Shown here piece by piece: positions 1 through 7,867 of a DNA stretch of 56,599 bases. Position numbers and translations under genes: made by a program. The stretch spans positions 1 through 56,599 of the IMG/VR virus record IMGVR_UViG_3300033233_000046, one strand, 5' to 3'. The notes below the pieces were generated by a model. It did no database searches. It was not told the DNA's origin and worked only from the letters and a program-made list of their open reading frames with translations. The stretch is from a virus. Numbering within the stretch: the stretch's first letter is position 1; every line of letters starts with the position of its first letter.

Positions 1-197
1 GGCATATAGACGCTGCAGATGTATGCATTGGCCTCCTTCATATCAGTGATGCCAGCGGCGGCAAGTTCCTTGACAAGCCTCTCCTGATGGGTGCGGAAGG
101 CCCGCTCAGAGCGTCCCCTGGCCTCGGTCGGGGGAATAGGCGGGAATCATCTCAATCCCTAACTGTCGCATGGCACACCCGAACTGTGTGAAATTCT
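1..197. repeat. Terminal direct repeat, left copy
   Basis: The first 197 bases recur at 56388-56580 in the same orientation. The copies differ by an extra TCGG (a tandem TCGGTCGG at 124-131 here, a single TCGG in the right copy) and one A/G substitution near base 192. The right copy ends in sequencing adapter, so its differences may be read errors, but the right copy keeps the transposase frame open and this copy does not. The repeat most likely reflects assembly of a circular or circularly permuted molecule of about 56.39 kb. Confidence 0.85.
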
Positions 198-597
198 CTT
201 TGTCCACTTTTCCACCAGCAGCCGGGGTATGCCAGTAGTGACTGCCACGATCCGTATACAAAGAGGCAAACACTCCGTATCCCTCAATGACCTTCCTGAC
301 CCCCTGAAAACTGCTTTGTGTACCTTCTTCCTCGACAAAAAACATCGAGTAGTGTGTGCCCGTGGCATCGTCCATCGTCACGATCAAATCCCATAACTTC
401 CCTATGACCCACTCATGCGGCGCCCGGCGATGCGATATCTGCCCCAACCGTTGATCTACAAGTCCCTCCATCCCCTCTTCCTCATAGCGAGCTAAATAGC
501 GGCGAAATGTTCTGTCACATACCCCAAGAAGCAATGCTGCCTCCTCCTGTGTCATCCGGCCCCGCTTCCACCCACCATATGCTTCCTCAAATCTCAT
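1..597 (-). pseudogene. ISNCY-type transposase, N-terminal and middle part, defective
   Basis: Reading leftwards from the ATG at 597, residues 1-52 form a helix-turn-helix (MTQEEAALLLGV, RTFRRYLARYEEEGMEGL) typical of ISNCY/ISDol1-like transposases. The protein then jumps from SHRRAP directly to HEWVIGKLWDLIVTMDD. In the family about 80 residues, including the first catalytic Asp (HQDGS), normally lie between these blocks, so there is an in-frame internal deletion. YTDRGSHYWHTP, carrying the second Asp, remains. The frame breaks near base 130 at the 4-base duplication. The continuation is read intact at 56309-56554, so the protein would be about 223 residues against roughly 400 in intact members. 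It should be catalytically dead. This is the only clear gene on the - strand. Confidence 0.85.
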
Positions 598-605
598 CTT
601 CCGTA

Positions 606-631
606 CCTCCTGTAGTACCTCCGACAGGAGG
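606..631 (-). promoter_or_regulatory. Hairpin sequestering the transposase ribosome site
   Basis: CCTCCTGT (606-613) and ACAGGAGG (624-631) form a perfect 8-bp stem with a 10-base loop. Read on the - strand, the distal arm contains the AGGAGG Shine-Dalgarno of the transposase, about 10 bases before its ATG at 597. Such hairpins are known in IS elements to stop translation from read-through transcripts. Confidence 0.55.
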
Positions 632-985
632 AGTTGACAAAGATAAAGTAATCTGATAGACTATCCTCAATATGTATCTGCCTGATACCCATACCAGCGT
701 TGCACTACTCTCAAGCAACCTCCTGCAATCGAGGGGTAAACCCTGCGAGAGGATCGTAGTATCTACGGTCAGGGCCGGATCAGGTCAGTATCGCTCAGAG
801 TCCCACGCCTCCCTGGATTAATCGCACATATAAAACATAGAGCGCGGGCGGGTCTTGTTCCCTCAGGCCGACAACTCATCTATAATAGAGTTGCGCCCCG
901 CAACACATACTCGCTCGGTCTCTCGCGGGAACGAATGAAATGAGGTGAGCACGCTCCCCTCCTATACCACATGTGAAAATAACCC
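632..985. other. Gene-free leader region
   Basis: No credible ORF is seen on either strand. Promoter-like patches occur: TTGACA at 634-639 followed 17 bases later by TAGACT (657-662), and a perfect TATAAT at 881-886 without a good -35. The stretch joins the IS remnant to the terminase operon and may hold an untranslated leader, a pac-type site or a small RNA. None of these can be shown from sequence alone. Confidence 0.4.
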
Positions 986-1014
986 TTGACATTCACTCAC
1001 CACTTCTGTATATT
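986..1014 (+). promoter_or_regulatory. sigma70-type promoter for the virion operon
   Basis: TTGACA (986-991), a 17-base spacer and TATATT (1009-1014). The predicted start near 1021 is only about 8 bases before the first ATG (1029), with no Shine-Dalgarno between, so the message would be nearly leaderless. It precedes the terminase and could serve the whole 1029-41035 unit. Confidence 0.75.
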
Positions 1015-1028
1015 TCAATCATAAGCAT

Positions 1029-1601
1029 ATGAAAGAATTAGAGACACTCGAGAAACATACATTACCCAAACATACATTACCCAAAAGAAAACCGGGTAAG
1101 CCATACAAACAAGATATTATCCCCCTTGCCATCCTCATTGATATGCATGTCCGGCAGAAAATGCCCATTATGTTGATAGCCAAAACGCTGAATATATCCC
1201 ATAGCAATGTATGCGATAGGCTGCGTAAGGCTGGTATACAGGCGTTGGAAGCGTTTAGGATGCATAGGGCTGATATATTAGCACTAGAGCAGCAGAGGAT
1301 ACTCTCACATATTACTGACGCGGATATCAAACGGGCAGGGATTAAGGACAAGGCTGTAAGTATCGGTATATTGTATGATAAGGAGAGGTTAGATAGAGGT
1401 CAGAGCACCTCAATCCTGTCCTACGCGGACATCACAAAGGATGAGATCGAGAGTGAGGGCCGCATTAGGGCCATCGAGGATAAGCTGAGGTCCCTGGGCA
1501 TTAGGGAGCATGAGATCGTGGATGGAGAAGAGGTGGAGGAAGAGGTCCAGAGCGCTATAGAACCACTACATATAGATAACGATGGAAAAAACAACAAATA
1601 A
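1029..1601 (+). CDS. Putative terminase small subunit
   Basis: 190 residues. A helix-turn-helix region (about 42-70: IAKTLNISHSNVCDRLRKAG) is followed by the segment ITDADIKRAGIKDKAVSIGI and LYDKERLDRGQSTS (about 105-137), a combination seen in phage small-terminase-like DNA recognition proteins, then an acidic tail. In headful phages the small subunit binds the packaging site and recruits the ATPase subunit, which is encoded 1.3 kb downstream. The N-terminus carries a duplicated HTLPK from a tandem 15-base repeat at about 1052-1081. No ribosome site precedes the ATG, which lies just after the promoter; a later start is possible. The call rests on the HTH, the family-like segment and position. 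Confidence 0.6.
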   Translation: MKELETLEKHTLPKHTLPKRKPGKPYKQDIIPLAILIDMHVRQKMPIMLIAKTLNISHSNVCDRLRKAGIQALEAFRMHRADILALEQQRILSHITDADIKRAGIKDKAVSIGILYDKERLDRGQSTSILSYADITKDEIESEGRIRAIEDKLRSLGIREHEIVDGEEVEEEVQSAIEPLHIDNDGKNNK

Positions 1602-1737
1602 GGCTTTACATAACCCGTTCTCACATCAATACCTCAAGTCGATTTCTTCCTTTAGTATTATAGAGTTAGATACGATTCGCAAATATGAATGTCCGATAAG
1701 CGTGATTATGACTATATCGCAAAGGTGCGAAAAATGA
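1582..1737 (+). CDS. Small ORF of unknown function
   Basis: 51 residues. The ATG lies inside the end of the terminase gene (20-base overlap), and the stop TGA (1735-1737) overlaps an ATG at 1734 in ATGA style, as elsewhere in this operon. No motif is recognised. Coding status is supported only by the overlapping start and stop pattern. Confidence 0.3.
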   Translation: MEKTTNKALHNPFSHQYLKSISSFSIIELDTIRKYECPISVIMTISQRCEK

Positions 1738-1892
1738 GCGTAAATGCCTGCGTTATACTGCGCTCCCCGGTCGTGGAGGCTCATCACGGTCGGTCACGGT
1801 CTGTATCGAAGGAGGGGGAGGGTACGGGGGTAAATCAAAAAGGTTTTGTTTTTTTACTTCCCTCTCTTAGTAGAAAAAATCAAAGGGGGGTT

Positions 1893-2069
1893 ATGGGAAT
1901 GGTGATGAAGTTTCTATTTCTCTTTATTTTTTTGTTTACATTTTCAGGTTGTGGTTCTTATTCTTCAATCGAGGATCAGCCGCAGGTTGAGATAGTAGCT
2001 CCATGTGATTTGGATTGCATAAGACATACGATGTTGTATCAGGAACAAAGTGGGGGTGAGGGGAAATGA
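1893..2069 (+). CDS. Small putative lipoprotein
   Basis: 58 residues from the ATG at 1893, preceded by a GGGGGG-rich ribosome site. A hydrophobic stretch (FLFLFIFLFTFSGC) ends in a lipobox-like FSGC, so the mature protein would be a lipidated peptide of about 40 residues with two further cysteines. The frame is open upstream to an ATG at 1734 that overlaps the previous stop, but that extension looks non-coding and would bury the signal. The role is unknown; a spanin or exclusion function is possible but unsupported. Confidence 0.5.
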   Translation: MGMVMKFLFLFIFLFTFSGCGSYSSIEDQPQVEIVAPCDLDCIRHTMLYQEQSGGEGK

Positions 2070-2170
2070 GGGAATGGATTTTACTCGGTCTGATAATCTT
2101 TTACTTGATGGTGTTAGGGTTTATTTTTTTACCGGAGAAAGGTGATGAGCGTTTTACACACGAAGAATAG
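2066..2170 (+). CDS. Tiny membrane protein
   Basis: 34 residues: a short charged start, one strongly hydrophobic segment (ILLGLIIFYLMVLGFIFL) and a charged tail. The ATG overlaps the preceding TGA (ATGA), and a GGTGAGGGGAA ribosome site precedes it. A single-span membrane peptide of unknown role. Confidence 0.45.
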   Translation: MREWILLGLIIFYLMVLGFIFLPEKGDERFTHEE

Positions 2171-2246
2171 AAGTGACTTTAAGTTAAAAGCGAGATGGTA
2201 TTTTTGGCAATATGGACTATATGGGGGTGCGGAGAACTTAAATTGA
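2145..2246 (+). CDS. Tiny ORF, unknown
   Basis: 33 residues, basic and aromatic-rich (RWYFWQYGLYGG). It starts at an ATG preceded by GGAGAAAGGTG and overlaps the genes on both sides. No motif is seen. Coding status rests on the ribosome site and the overlap chain. Confidence 0.3.
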   Translation: MSVLHTKNRSDFKLKARWYFWQYGLYGGAENLN

Positions 2247-2347
2247 GACGCTGGGACGTTATTGTTGTTTTGATTTCTTTTGGAGTTATGTTTTTGATAA
2301 GTATTTATATGGTAGTGAGTATTGGGATAAAGATGGGGTTGAAATGA
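2243..2347 (+). CDS. Tiny membrane protein (TTG start)
   Basis: 34 residues. The TTG start at 2243 has a GGAGAA ribosome site 7 bases upstream. One hydrophobic span (VIVVLISFGVMFLISIYMVV) is followed by a basic end. It overlaps both neighbours. Function unknown. Confidence 0.4.
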   Translation: MRRWDVIVVLISFGVMFLISIYMVVSIGIKMGLK

Positions 2348-2454
2348 ATCAGAAGAAATGTAAGACCATACGTAAAGAGATGAGAAGGGATGGGGAGACC
2401 AGCCGTAAGATATACCAGCAGATTAAGAACGTAGTCAGAAAAGGAGGGAAATAA
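2344..2454 (+). CDS. Small basic protein
   Basis: 36 residues, highly basic (MNQKKCKTIRKEMRRDGET...VVRKGGK). It starts inside the end of the preceding ORF and its TAA shares a base with the next ATG (TAATG). No motif is recognised; a nucleic-acid-binding role is only suggested by charge. Confidence 0.4.
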   Translation: MNQKKCKTIRKEMRRDGETSRKIYQQIKNVVRKGGK

Positions 2455-2642
2455 TGGTTAAGAAAGCAAAGAAAAAGAAGTTACCTACGGTAGACGCTGC
2501 GATAAGTAAACTGAGGGATGCCCTTAATCAGTCGGTGGGGGATGCAATTACATGTCCTCACTGTGGGCAGGCATTCATACCTGAGGCGAAGTTGACCGGT
2601 GAGGCGTTAGACCTTTACCGGATGTTATGCAAGAACTGGTAA
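2454..2642 (+). CDS. Small protein with one zinc knuckle
   Basis: 62 residues. A lysine-rich start is followed by a helix and one CPHCG knuckle (about 34-38); no second CxxC follows, so metal binding would require a partner or a dimer. GGAGGGAAATA lies directly upstream. It belongs to the small-gene run before the large terminase. The role is unknown. Confidence 0.55.
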   Translation: MVKKAKKKKLPTVDAAISKLRDALNQSVGDAITCPHCGQAFIPEAKLTGEALDLYRMLCKNW

Positions 2643-2730
2643 GAGTAAGGGTTGCTCAAAGACCGTGGATATGGCGAAGAGACATCTAATGGCTCTTTAC
2701 GCTAACGAGCACAAGAAGGGAAAGGCGTAA

Positions 2731-2940
2731 ATGAGCATGGAGGATTTTACGGCAGATAATATGAAAGACTGTCCGATACAGGCTCTGAAAGATTATTATG
2801 TTCAGGCTCAATCTAAAGACGGTCATGCTGCGGGATTTTTTATTTGCGCCGATAGTCTTGAAGATGCGTTCAGAATAGGGAGCAACAAGACAAAGACCGT
2901 TTTTGAAGACTTCATTCTTAATGTTCAAGAGGTACGGTGA
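2731..2940 (+). CDS. Hypothetical protein
   Basis: 69 residues, acidic, predicted mixed alpha/beta. It carries a DYYVQAQSKDGHAAGFFICA segment followed by EDAF, a pattern like small phage proteins with a compact beta-sheet. It ends at 2940, overlapping the GTG start of the large terminase at 2937 (GTGA), which suggests coupled translation. Function not recognised. Confidence 0.55.
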   Translation: MSMEDFTADNMKDCPIQALKDYYVQAQSKDGHAAGFFICADSLEDAFRIGSNKTKTVFEDFILNVQEVR

Positions 2941-4394
2941 ACGAGAAACAAAAACAGAGAACGATACTTAAACTCCAACTTGAACGCGAGAGGGAGATTA
3001 AGCGCAACCTCGCTGCTAAAAGGGCTATCGCTGAATATAAGGACAAACACAAGAGTGAGTTCTTTGTTCCGTTTCCTCATCAACAAAAGGCAATTGATTT
3101 TATAGAGGAAGGAAAAAAAACGGTAGTTCTACAAGGCGCGAATCAGGTTGGAAAAACTGCGACAACCGTTAATCTTATGAACACGTTTATGAATGGGTGC
3201 GTTAGGGCCTGGGGAGAGAAAAAACCGCTATATCCTTCTGAATTTTCAAAGGTCAATGCCGGGAAGAAAATAATAGGGAGGATACTCTGTAACAACTGGG
3301 AAACTGCCGCCAAGGATACCATTGTGCCTAAGCTAAAAGAATTTCTACGGGACGGCACTTATGAGATGAAAAAGAATACAGTGGGGGTCGAGCATGAGTT
3401 TATTTTTCCAAAGACAAGTTCTAAATTTACCATTCTTACTTACAAGGAAGATACTAAGTCTCATGAGGGCTGGACGGGCGATGTGGTAATTTGTGATGAG
3501 CCACCCCCACGCGATAAATATATAGCCAATAGAAGAGGGTTAATAGCCCGTAACGGAGTAATGATTATCGCTATGACCGCCATAAGCGAGGATTGGATTC
3601 TTGATGAGATAGTCCTTAAACCTGACAGATCGGTTGGTGTGGTAGGCGACATCCCCATAGAAGCCAACACTACACTTACACCAGAAGCCATTAGAGTGTT
3701 TGAGCAATCCCTCACTGAAGACGAGAAGGTAGCCAGAATCAAGGGCGGCTGGTTACAACTGACAGGACGGATATGGAAGGTTTTTAGTACTGACACCCAC
3801 GTAGTGAGACCCTTTAAAATCCCTCCTGACTGGCCCTGTTCCTTTCAAATAGACTTTCATTTGGACATTCCCCATGCGATAAGCTTTTGTGCTGTGGACC
3901 CTCTAAATAGATTTTTTATCTTCGATGAGGTATGGCTTAATATCGGCAATAAGGAAATAGCCGATGAGATAGCCCGCAGGAAGATAGGACAGGTGCTCAG
4001 AATGAAGTATGGAGAGATAGATGCGCTATCAAAAGGAGATACCTCTTATACGAGAAACAGGTTTGGTACTACGGAGGCTTCTTTTGAACAGATAGGGAAG
4101 GAACTCAGAAAGTATAGCATTACATTGGGTGTAGGCTCCAAGGCCGAGAAAGATTATATTAAGGCTGTTGAGACAAGGCTGAAGGGGCCTAACGGTATGC
4201 CAACCCTTTTTATTTTTGATACCTGTACTGAGACTATTAAACAGGTTCAAAGATGGAGTTATGATAATAATCACCAGCCTAAAGCAGACGGGCATTTTCC
4301 TGAAGCTATTGGTAGATTTACGCAACAAGGGCTTAAATACACTGCACCGGACTTGCAGACTAAGCAGTTACAATACGCGGAGATGGTGATATGA
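2937..4394 (+). CDS. terL: Terminase large subunit
   Basis: 485 residues, with ATPase and nuclease domains that cut and pump DNA into the prohead through the portal. Walker A is GANQVGKT (67-74) and Walker B is VVICDE (183-188), with the acidic pair DE as in Terminase_6-like proteins. An adenine-motif-like segment (PFPHQQKAIDF) precedes Walker A. The RNase H-like nuclease starts around 300 (FQIDFHLDIPHAISFCAVDP), with candidate metal-binding Asp306 and Asp310 and a later DTC segment near 430. The start is a GTG overlapping the previous stop; no ATG upstream gives a better start. Length and order fit an intact enzyme. Confidence 0.93.
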   Translation: MNEKQKQRTILKLQLEREREIKRNLAAKRAIAEYKDKHKSEFFVPFPHQQKAIDFIEEGKKTVVLQGANQVGKTATTVNLMNTFMNGCVRAWGEKKPLYPSEFSKVNAGKKIIGRILCNNWETAAKDTIVPKLKEFLRDGTYEMKKNTVGVEHEFIFPKTSSKFTILTYKEDTKSHEGWTGDVVICDEPPPRDKYIANRRGLIARNGVMIIAMTAISEDWILDEIVLKPDRSVGVVGDIPIEANTTLTPEAIRVFEQSLTEDEKVARIKGGWLQLTGRIWKVFSTDTHVVRPFKIPPDWPCSFQIDFHLDIPHAISFCAVDPLNRFFIFDEVWLNIGNKEIADEIARRKIGQVLRMKYGEIDALSKGDTSYTRNRFGTTEASFEQIGKELRKYSITLGVGSKAEKDYIKAVETRLKGPNGMPTLFIFDTCTETIKQVQRWSYDNNHQPKADGHFPEAIGRFTQQGLKYTAPDLQTKQLQYAEMVI

Positions 4395-4552
4395 TAACGA
4401 GAGATGAAAAAGCCCCCATAACTCAGAACTTGACAAAAGCTTTAAAACCTGATACGGTTAACGCAATGTGTGTGGAGTGCAAGAAAGAAATAATAGAAGC
4501 ACTAAAGTTAGTATATGCGGGAAAGAGAAAACTAGAACTGCTGATTAAATAA
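4391..4552 (+). CDS. Small hypothetical protein
   Basis: 53 residues. It starts in the last codon of the large terminase gene (ATGATAA overlap). It is lysine-rich and mostly helical, with an isolated CVEC pair. Unknown function; perhaps a small packaging accessory by position. Confidence 0.45.
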   Translation: MITRDEKAPITQNLTKALKPDTVNAMCVECKKEIIEALKLVYAGKRKLELLIK

Positions 4553-4589
4553 AGCTTAAATCTTAGGAAGCATATGAGAACAGAGGCTA

Positions 4590-4619
4590 CGGTCCCTAAC
4601 GGGATTGTGGTCTTTTTTT
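4590..4619 (+). terminator. Putative intrinsic terminator between terL and portal
   Basis: CGGTCCC (4590-4596), loop TAAC and GGGATTG (4601-4607), including two G-T pairs, followed at 4613-4619 by seven T. It is a weak stem, so partial termination that separates packaging-enzyme from structural gene levels is more likely than a full stop. Confidence 0.4.
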
Positions 4620-4635
4620 GTTTTATAAGGAGAGG

Positions 4636-6609
4636 ATGACACAGGAAGAAAGATTAACGTACTGTAAATTGTGGATAACCCGTCTAAATGGTCAGTGGTC
4701 CTCGCTTGATACAGACAGGACAGACGCTCTCCGTTTTTGTAATGGCGATCCCACCATAGTCAAGCTCATTACCGGCAGATCACAGGTAGTTACTCATGAT
4801 ATGCAGGATGCTATTGATTCAGCTAAGCCGGACATCCTTGAGACTCTAGCAGGAACAGACGAACCTTTAAAGCTTGATCCTACTGGAGCAGAGGATGTCG
4901 AACCCGTTAAGAAGCTTCAGATACTCGCCAATATCCAGGTTAAGCGTAAAAACCCATGGTTTAGGCGGTGTGCTGACTTTCTTGATGATTCCATGAAGTT
5001 AAAGTTCGGATGCTTTAAATATCAATGGATAGAGAAGACGAAGGCCATTGAGAAGATATATGAAGATGCTAATGATATTGAGATTAAAGAAAGGGTTATG
5101 TCCGGGGCAACAATTATTAAAGATGAAATGGTAGACGGCAAGAGGCGAACCACGTTGAGCACCGAAACTTACGATGAATATGTAGAGATAACAACCCCTC
5201 CGACCGAGAGAGTTAAATTTCCCATAGATTGCAGGGGTTTTTCAACTGCTCCTTTCGTATGGGAAGAGGTCAGGCTTTATGAGGAAGAGTTCAGGACGCT
5301 TTACGGTAAGGATGTTTTGGATAAGGTCAAGGATATACAGGAGAATCTTTCCAGACCCGAAGTAGATTCCATTCAACAGGAAAGGTTCAAAGACGTAGGT
5401 GGAGTTAAGTTTATCTATGATGGTGATACAGGGAAGTATAAAGCCCATGAATGCTATTTTCATGAACCTGACGAGAATAGGGCATGGCTATTTGTCTTTA
5501 GTGGAGATGAGGTAATTCTGGATGAATACAACAAGTATGACAGACCTCCATATGAAGGAGGCTCACCGTTCCTTGTGGCCCATAGGCTACTGTCTTTAGG
5601 ATATTTCGATTATCTCAAAGAGATTCAGAAAGAGCGGACATTCTTCAAGCGACAGATATTTGACAACGTAACTCAGGCTAATTACCGGCGATACTTCGGC
5701 GATCCTGAGCGGTTGAATATGGATGACTTCTTAAATAACAATGCCACCAATGCTCTAATAAGAGTAGACGGCGATCCATCCAAGGTTGTTATGGCAGAGC
5801 AGAAGGCTCCAATCCCCGCCGAGGTTCTTGACTTTTGGGAACTTATGAATGTCGAAAAGGATTATCACTTGCCTACTCCAAGGTCATTTACCGGAGTAGA
5901 CCCCAAGAAGGCGCAACGGACATGGCGGGGGCAGGCGCAACAGACTAATTTAGCTCAAAAGAAGCTTCTTATGATGATAAGGGGATATATGGAGGATGTG
6001 TTTTCTCCGCTCTTCAATGACGTTATAGACTGTATTCTTAAATTCATGAAGAAGAAAGTCTCAGTCCGGTATCTCAATGAAGACTACAATATCAATCCCG
6101 ATAATATAATCGGTAAATTCGATCTCGTGGTGAATGTTGGACTAGGCTCTCACGATAAAAATGATATGGTAATGAAGCTCCAGCAGCTCATTGGCCTATC
6201 TGCAAAGCTTATGGAAACGGGCGTTGTCACTCCCCAGAACCTTCATTATATGACTCAGGAGCTTGTGAAGGCTATGGGCTTTTTGAATACAACCGACTTT
6301 GTGACAGACCCGAAATTGAAAGAAGCCATTGTCAAATTTATTATGATGGTCAGCCAGATGCTCCATAAGATGAGCATGGTCCCTGAACTTCAGGCAGACG
6401 TAGCCCAGATAGCCCCTCAACTCTATCAGGAGATAAGCGAAATCAGCATGGCACTCGGTATGCCTATGGGAAAGCAGAAAGGGCAGGGAACGCTACCGGG
6501 TGAGAATGTAGCACCACAAGCAGAGGTTCCCGGTCAGGCATTGACCGAAGTAATGGCTATAGATGGAGCCGGTAGGGGTAATGGTGGAGGAATGGGGTTG
6601 CATGTTTAA
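4636..6609 (+). CDS. Portal protein (P22-type)
   Basis: About 657 residues from the ATG at 4636, chosen because AAGGAGAGG precedes it; the frame is open from a TTG at 4618. The dodecameric portal forms the packaging vertex. The N-terminal third (WITRLNGQWSSLDTDRTDALRFCNGD; MKLKFGCFKYQWIEKTK), the central region around residue 330 (YFDYLKEIQKERTFFKRQIF), and the RSFTGVDPKKAQRTWRGQAQQ segment with helices near 440 match the P22/T7-like podovirus portal plan. The Met/Gln-rich C-terminus resembles a barrel/tail region. It sits between the terminase and scaffold genes. The next gene begins inside its last codons. Confidence 0.88.
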   Translation: MTQEERLTYCKLWITRLNGQWSSLDTDRTDALRFCNGDPTIVKLITGRSQVVTHDMQDAIDSAKPDILETLAGTDEPLKLDPTGAEDVEPVKKLQILANIQVKRKNPWFRRCADFLDDSMKLKFGCFKYQWIEKTKAIEKIYEDANDIEIKERVMSGATIIKDEMVDGKRRTTLSTETYDEYVEITTPPTERVKFPIDCRGFSTAPFVWEEVRLYEEEFRTLYGKDVLDKVKDIQENLSRPEVDSIQQERFKDVGGVKFIYDGDTGKYKAHECYFHEPDENRAWLFVFSGDEVILDEYNKYDRPPYEGGSPFLVAHRLLSLGYFDYLKEIQKERTFFKRQIFDNVTQANYRRYFGDPERLNMDDFLNNNATNALIRVDGDPSKVVMAEQKAPIPAEVLDFWELMNVEKDYHLPTPRSFTGVDPKKAQRTWRGQAQQTNLAQKKLLMMIRGYMEDVFSPLFNDVIDCILKFMKKKVSVRYLNEDYNINPDNIIGKFDLVVNVGLGSHDKNDMVMKLQQLIGLSAKLMETGVVTPQNLHYMTQELVKAMGFLNTTDFVTDPKLKEAIVKFIMMVSQMLHKMSMVPELQADVAQIAPQLYQEISEISMALGMPMGKQKGQGTLPGENVAPQAEVPGQALTEVMAIDGAGRGNGGGMGLHV

Positions 6610-6967
6610 TCAAATACTTAAATCGTTTGTTCAGTTATTAACTCGGTTTATTAAGGTTGAATCAAAGCCAGAGACAGATTTTGTAGATTCCGAACAGGAG
6701 CAGAACAAAATTATTCTCGGACATCAGGCGAAGCTATTGCTTGAGAATCCAGTTTTCGCTAATGCCCTGAAGGATATTGAAGATGGATATTACAGGATGT
6801 GGAAAAACTCAAAGCCTATGCAGTCAGACGAAAGGGAAGCGGTATGGGACAGACTTCAGGCTCTTCAGGAAGTACGATTGAAGATAACAGGGTACGTCAA
6901 TACCATGCTGCATGAACAGAAACTAAAAGAAGAGGCAAGCGTAATAGCACCTCAAAAGGAGATTTAA
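6602..6967 (+). CDS. Conserved-looking small structural-module protein
   Basis: 121 residues from the ATG at 6602, with GGAGG about 13 bases before. The frame is open upstream, but that part lies inside the portal gene. It is helical throughout, with IILGHQAKLLLENPVFANALK and a DEREAVWDRLQALQEVRLKI segment. Short helical proteins of this type commonly lie between portal and scaffold in podoviruses, but the role is not known to me. Confidence 0.6.
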   Translation: MFNQILKSFVQLLTRFIKVESKPETDFVDSEQEQNKIILGHQAKLLLENPVFANALKDIEDGYYRMWKNSKPMQSDEREAVWDRLQALQEVRLKITGYVNTMLHEQKLKEEASVIAPQKEI

Positions 6968-6968
6968 C

Positions 6969-7841
6969 ATGGCAGAGCAATTGGTAAAAGAACCCGTTGA
7001 GGGCAATCTGGAGCCAGAGGAAACAGACTTAGAGGAAATTTCTCAGGCCGATAAAACGGTAACTGAAGAAAAAGAAACTGAGTCAGCAGCGGGAACGGGG
7101 AAGGTTCCATATACCCCCGATGAGATGAAAAGCCTCGATTTCGACCAGATTGACACGTCTCGGATACCCGATGAGATGCAACCTTTTTATAAGGCAATGC
7201 AAGCTTCATATGGCAAGAAGACAATGACGCTGGCAGAACAGAGGAAAGAACTTGAAAGAGAACGTGAAGCTCAGACACCGAAGACATACTTTGAAGATCC
7301 AAAGAAGAACGATATCTTTATGGATTACCTGAAAAGCCCCGTTAAGGTGGTCTCCGACATCAATGCCGAGATAGCAAAGCTTGAATCGGACGAGACTATC
7401 TACGATGATGAGGGTAGGGTAGACGTAAAGAAGCAGTCTGCCAACAGACGAGCGATAGCCTATTGGAACGGGATTAAGGATGAATTTTCCCTCAAGAGAC
7501 AGGAAGTTATTGAGCGGAGAAGGAAATCCGAGGTTGACGAGTCTAGGATAGCCTCTGAATTAGGGGAAAATGCCCTGAAGATAGAGGAATATGCCTTGTC
7601 TCTCGGTTTCAGCAGGGAAGACTTTCTAAGTAAACCGAAGGTTAGGGAAGCCGCAAAGAAGGCTTTCAATATCGCTAATGTGCCCATATCTGTGAGAGCG
7701 AAGGAGTTGAAGGAAGCTCCCAAGAAACTCGCTACGCAAGGTGGGTCAACCGTCGCTTCAAAGGAAGATGATCTCGATAAGTTGTCTCCGTCTGAATTCG
7801 CGGCAAGAAGGAACAAGGAGAAATTCAATGCGAGTTTCTAG
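6969..7841 (+). CDS. Putative capsid scaffolding protein
   Basis: 290 residues, rich in Glu/Lys. It has an acidic N-terminus (about 1-45), a middle coiled-coil stretch (MTLAEQRKELERERE) and a basic C-terminal part ending in LSPSEFAARRNKEKFN. That is the usual charge plan of scaffolds, whose basic C-terminal helix touches coat protein. It lies directly before the coat gene with a good ribosome site. No sequence-specific family motif was recognised, so the call is by composition and synteny. Confidence 0.75.
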   Translation: MAEQLVKEPVEGNLEPEETDLEEISQADKTVTEEKETESAAGTGKVPYTPDEMKSLDFDQIDTSRIPDEMQPFYKAMQASYGKKTMTLAEQRKELEREREAQTPKTYFEDPKKNDIFMDYLKSPVKVVSDINAEIAKLESDETIYDDEGRVDVKKQSANRRAIAYWNGIKDEFSLKRQEVIERRRKSEVDESRIASELGENALKIEEYALSLGFSREDFLSKPKVREAAKKAFNIANVPISVRAKELKEAPKKLATQGGSTVASKEDDLDKLSPSEFAARRNKEKFNASF

Positions 7842-7867
7842 TGTTCCTTTTATAAGGAGATTTAGCA

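Noticed and set aside
1689-1892. Upstream extension of the small lipoprotein ORF
   Set aside because: Including it would place the signal sequence in the middle of the protein; an internal ATG with a purine-rich site gives a proper signal.
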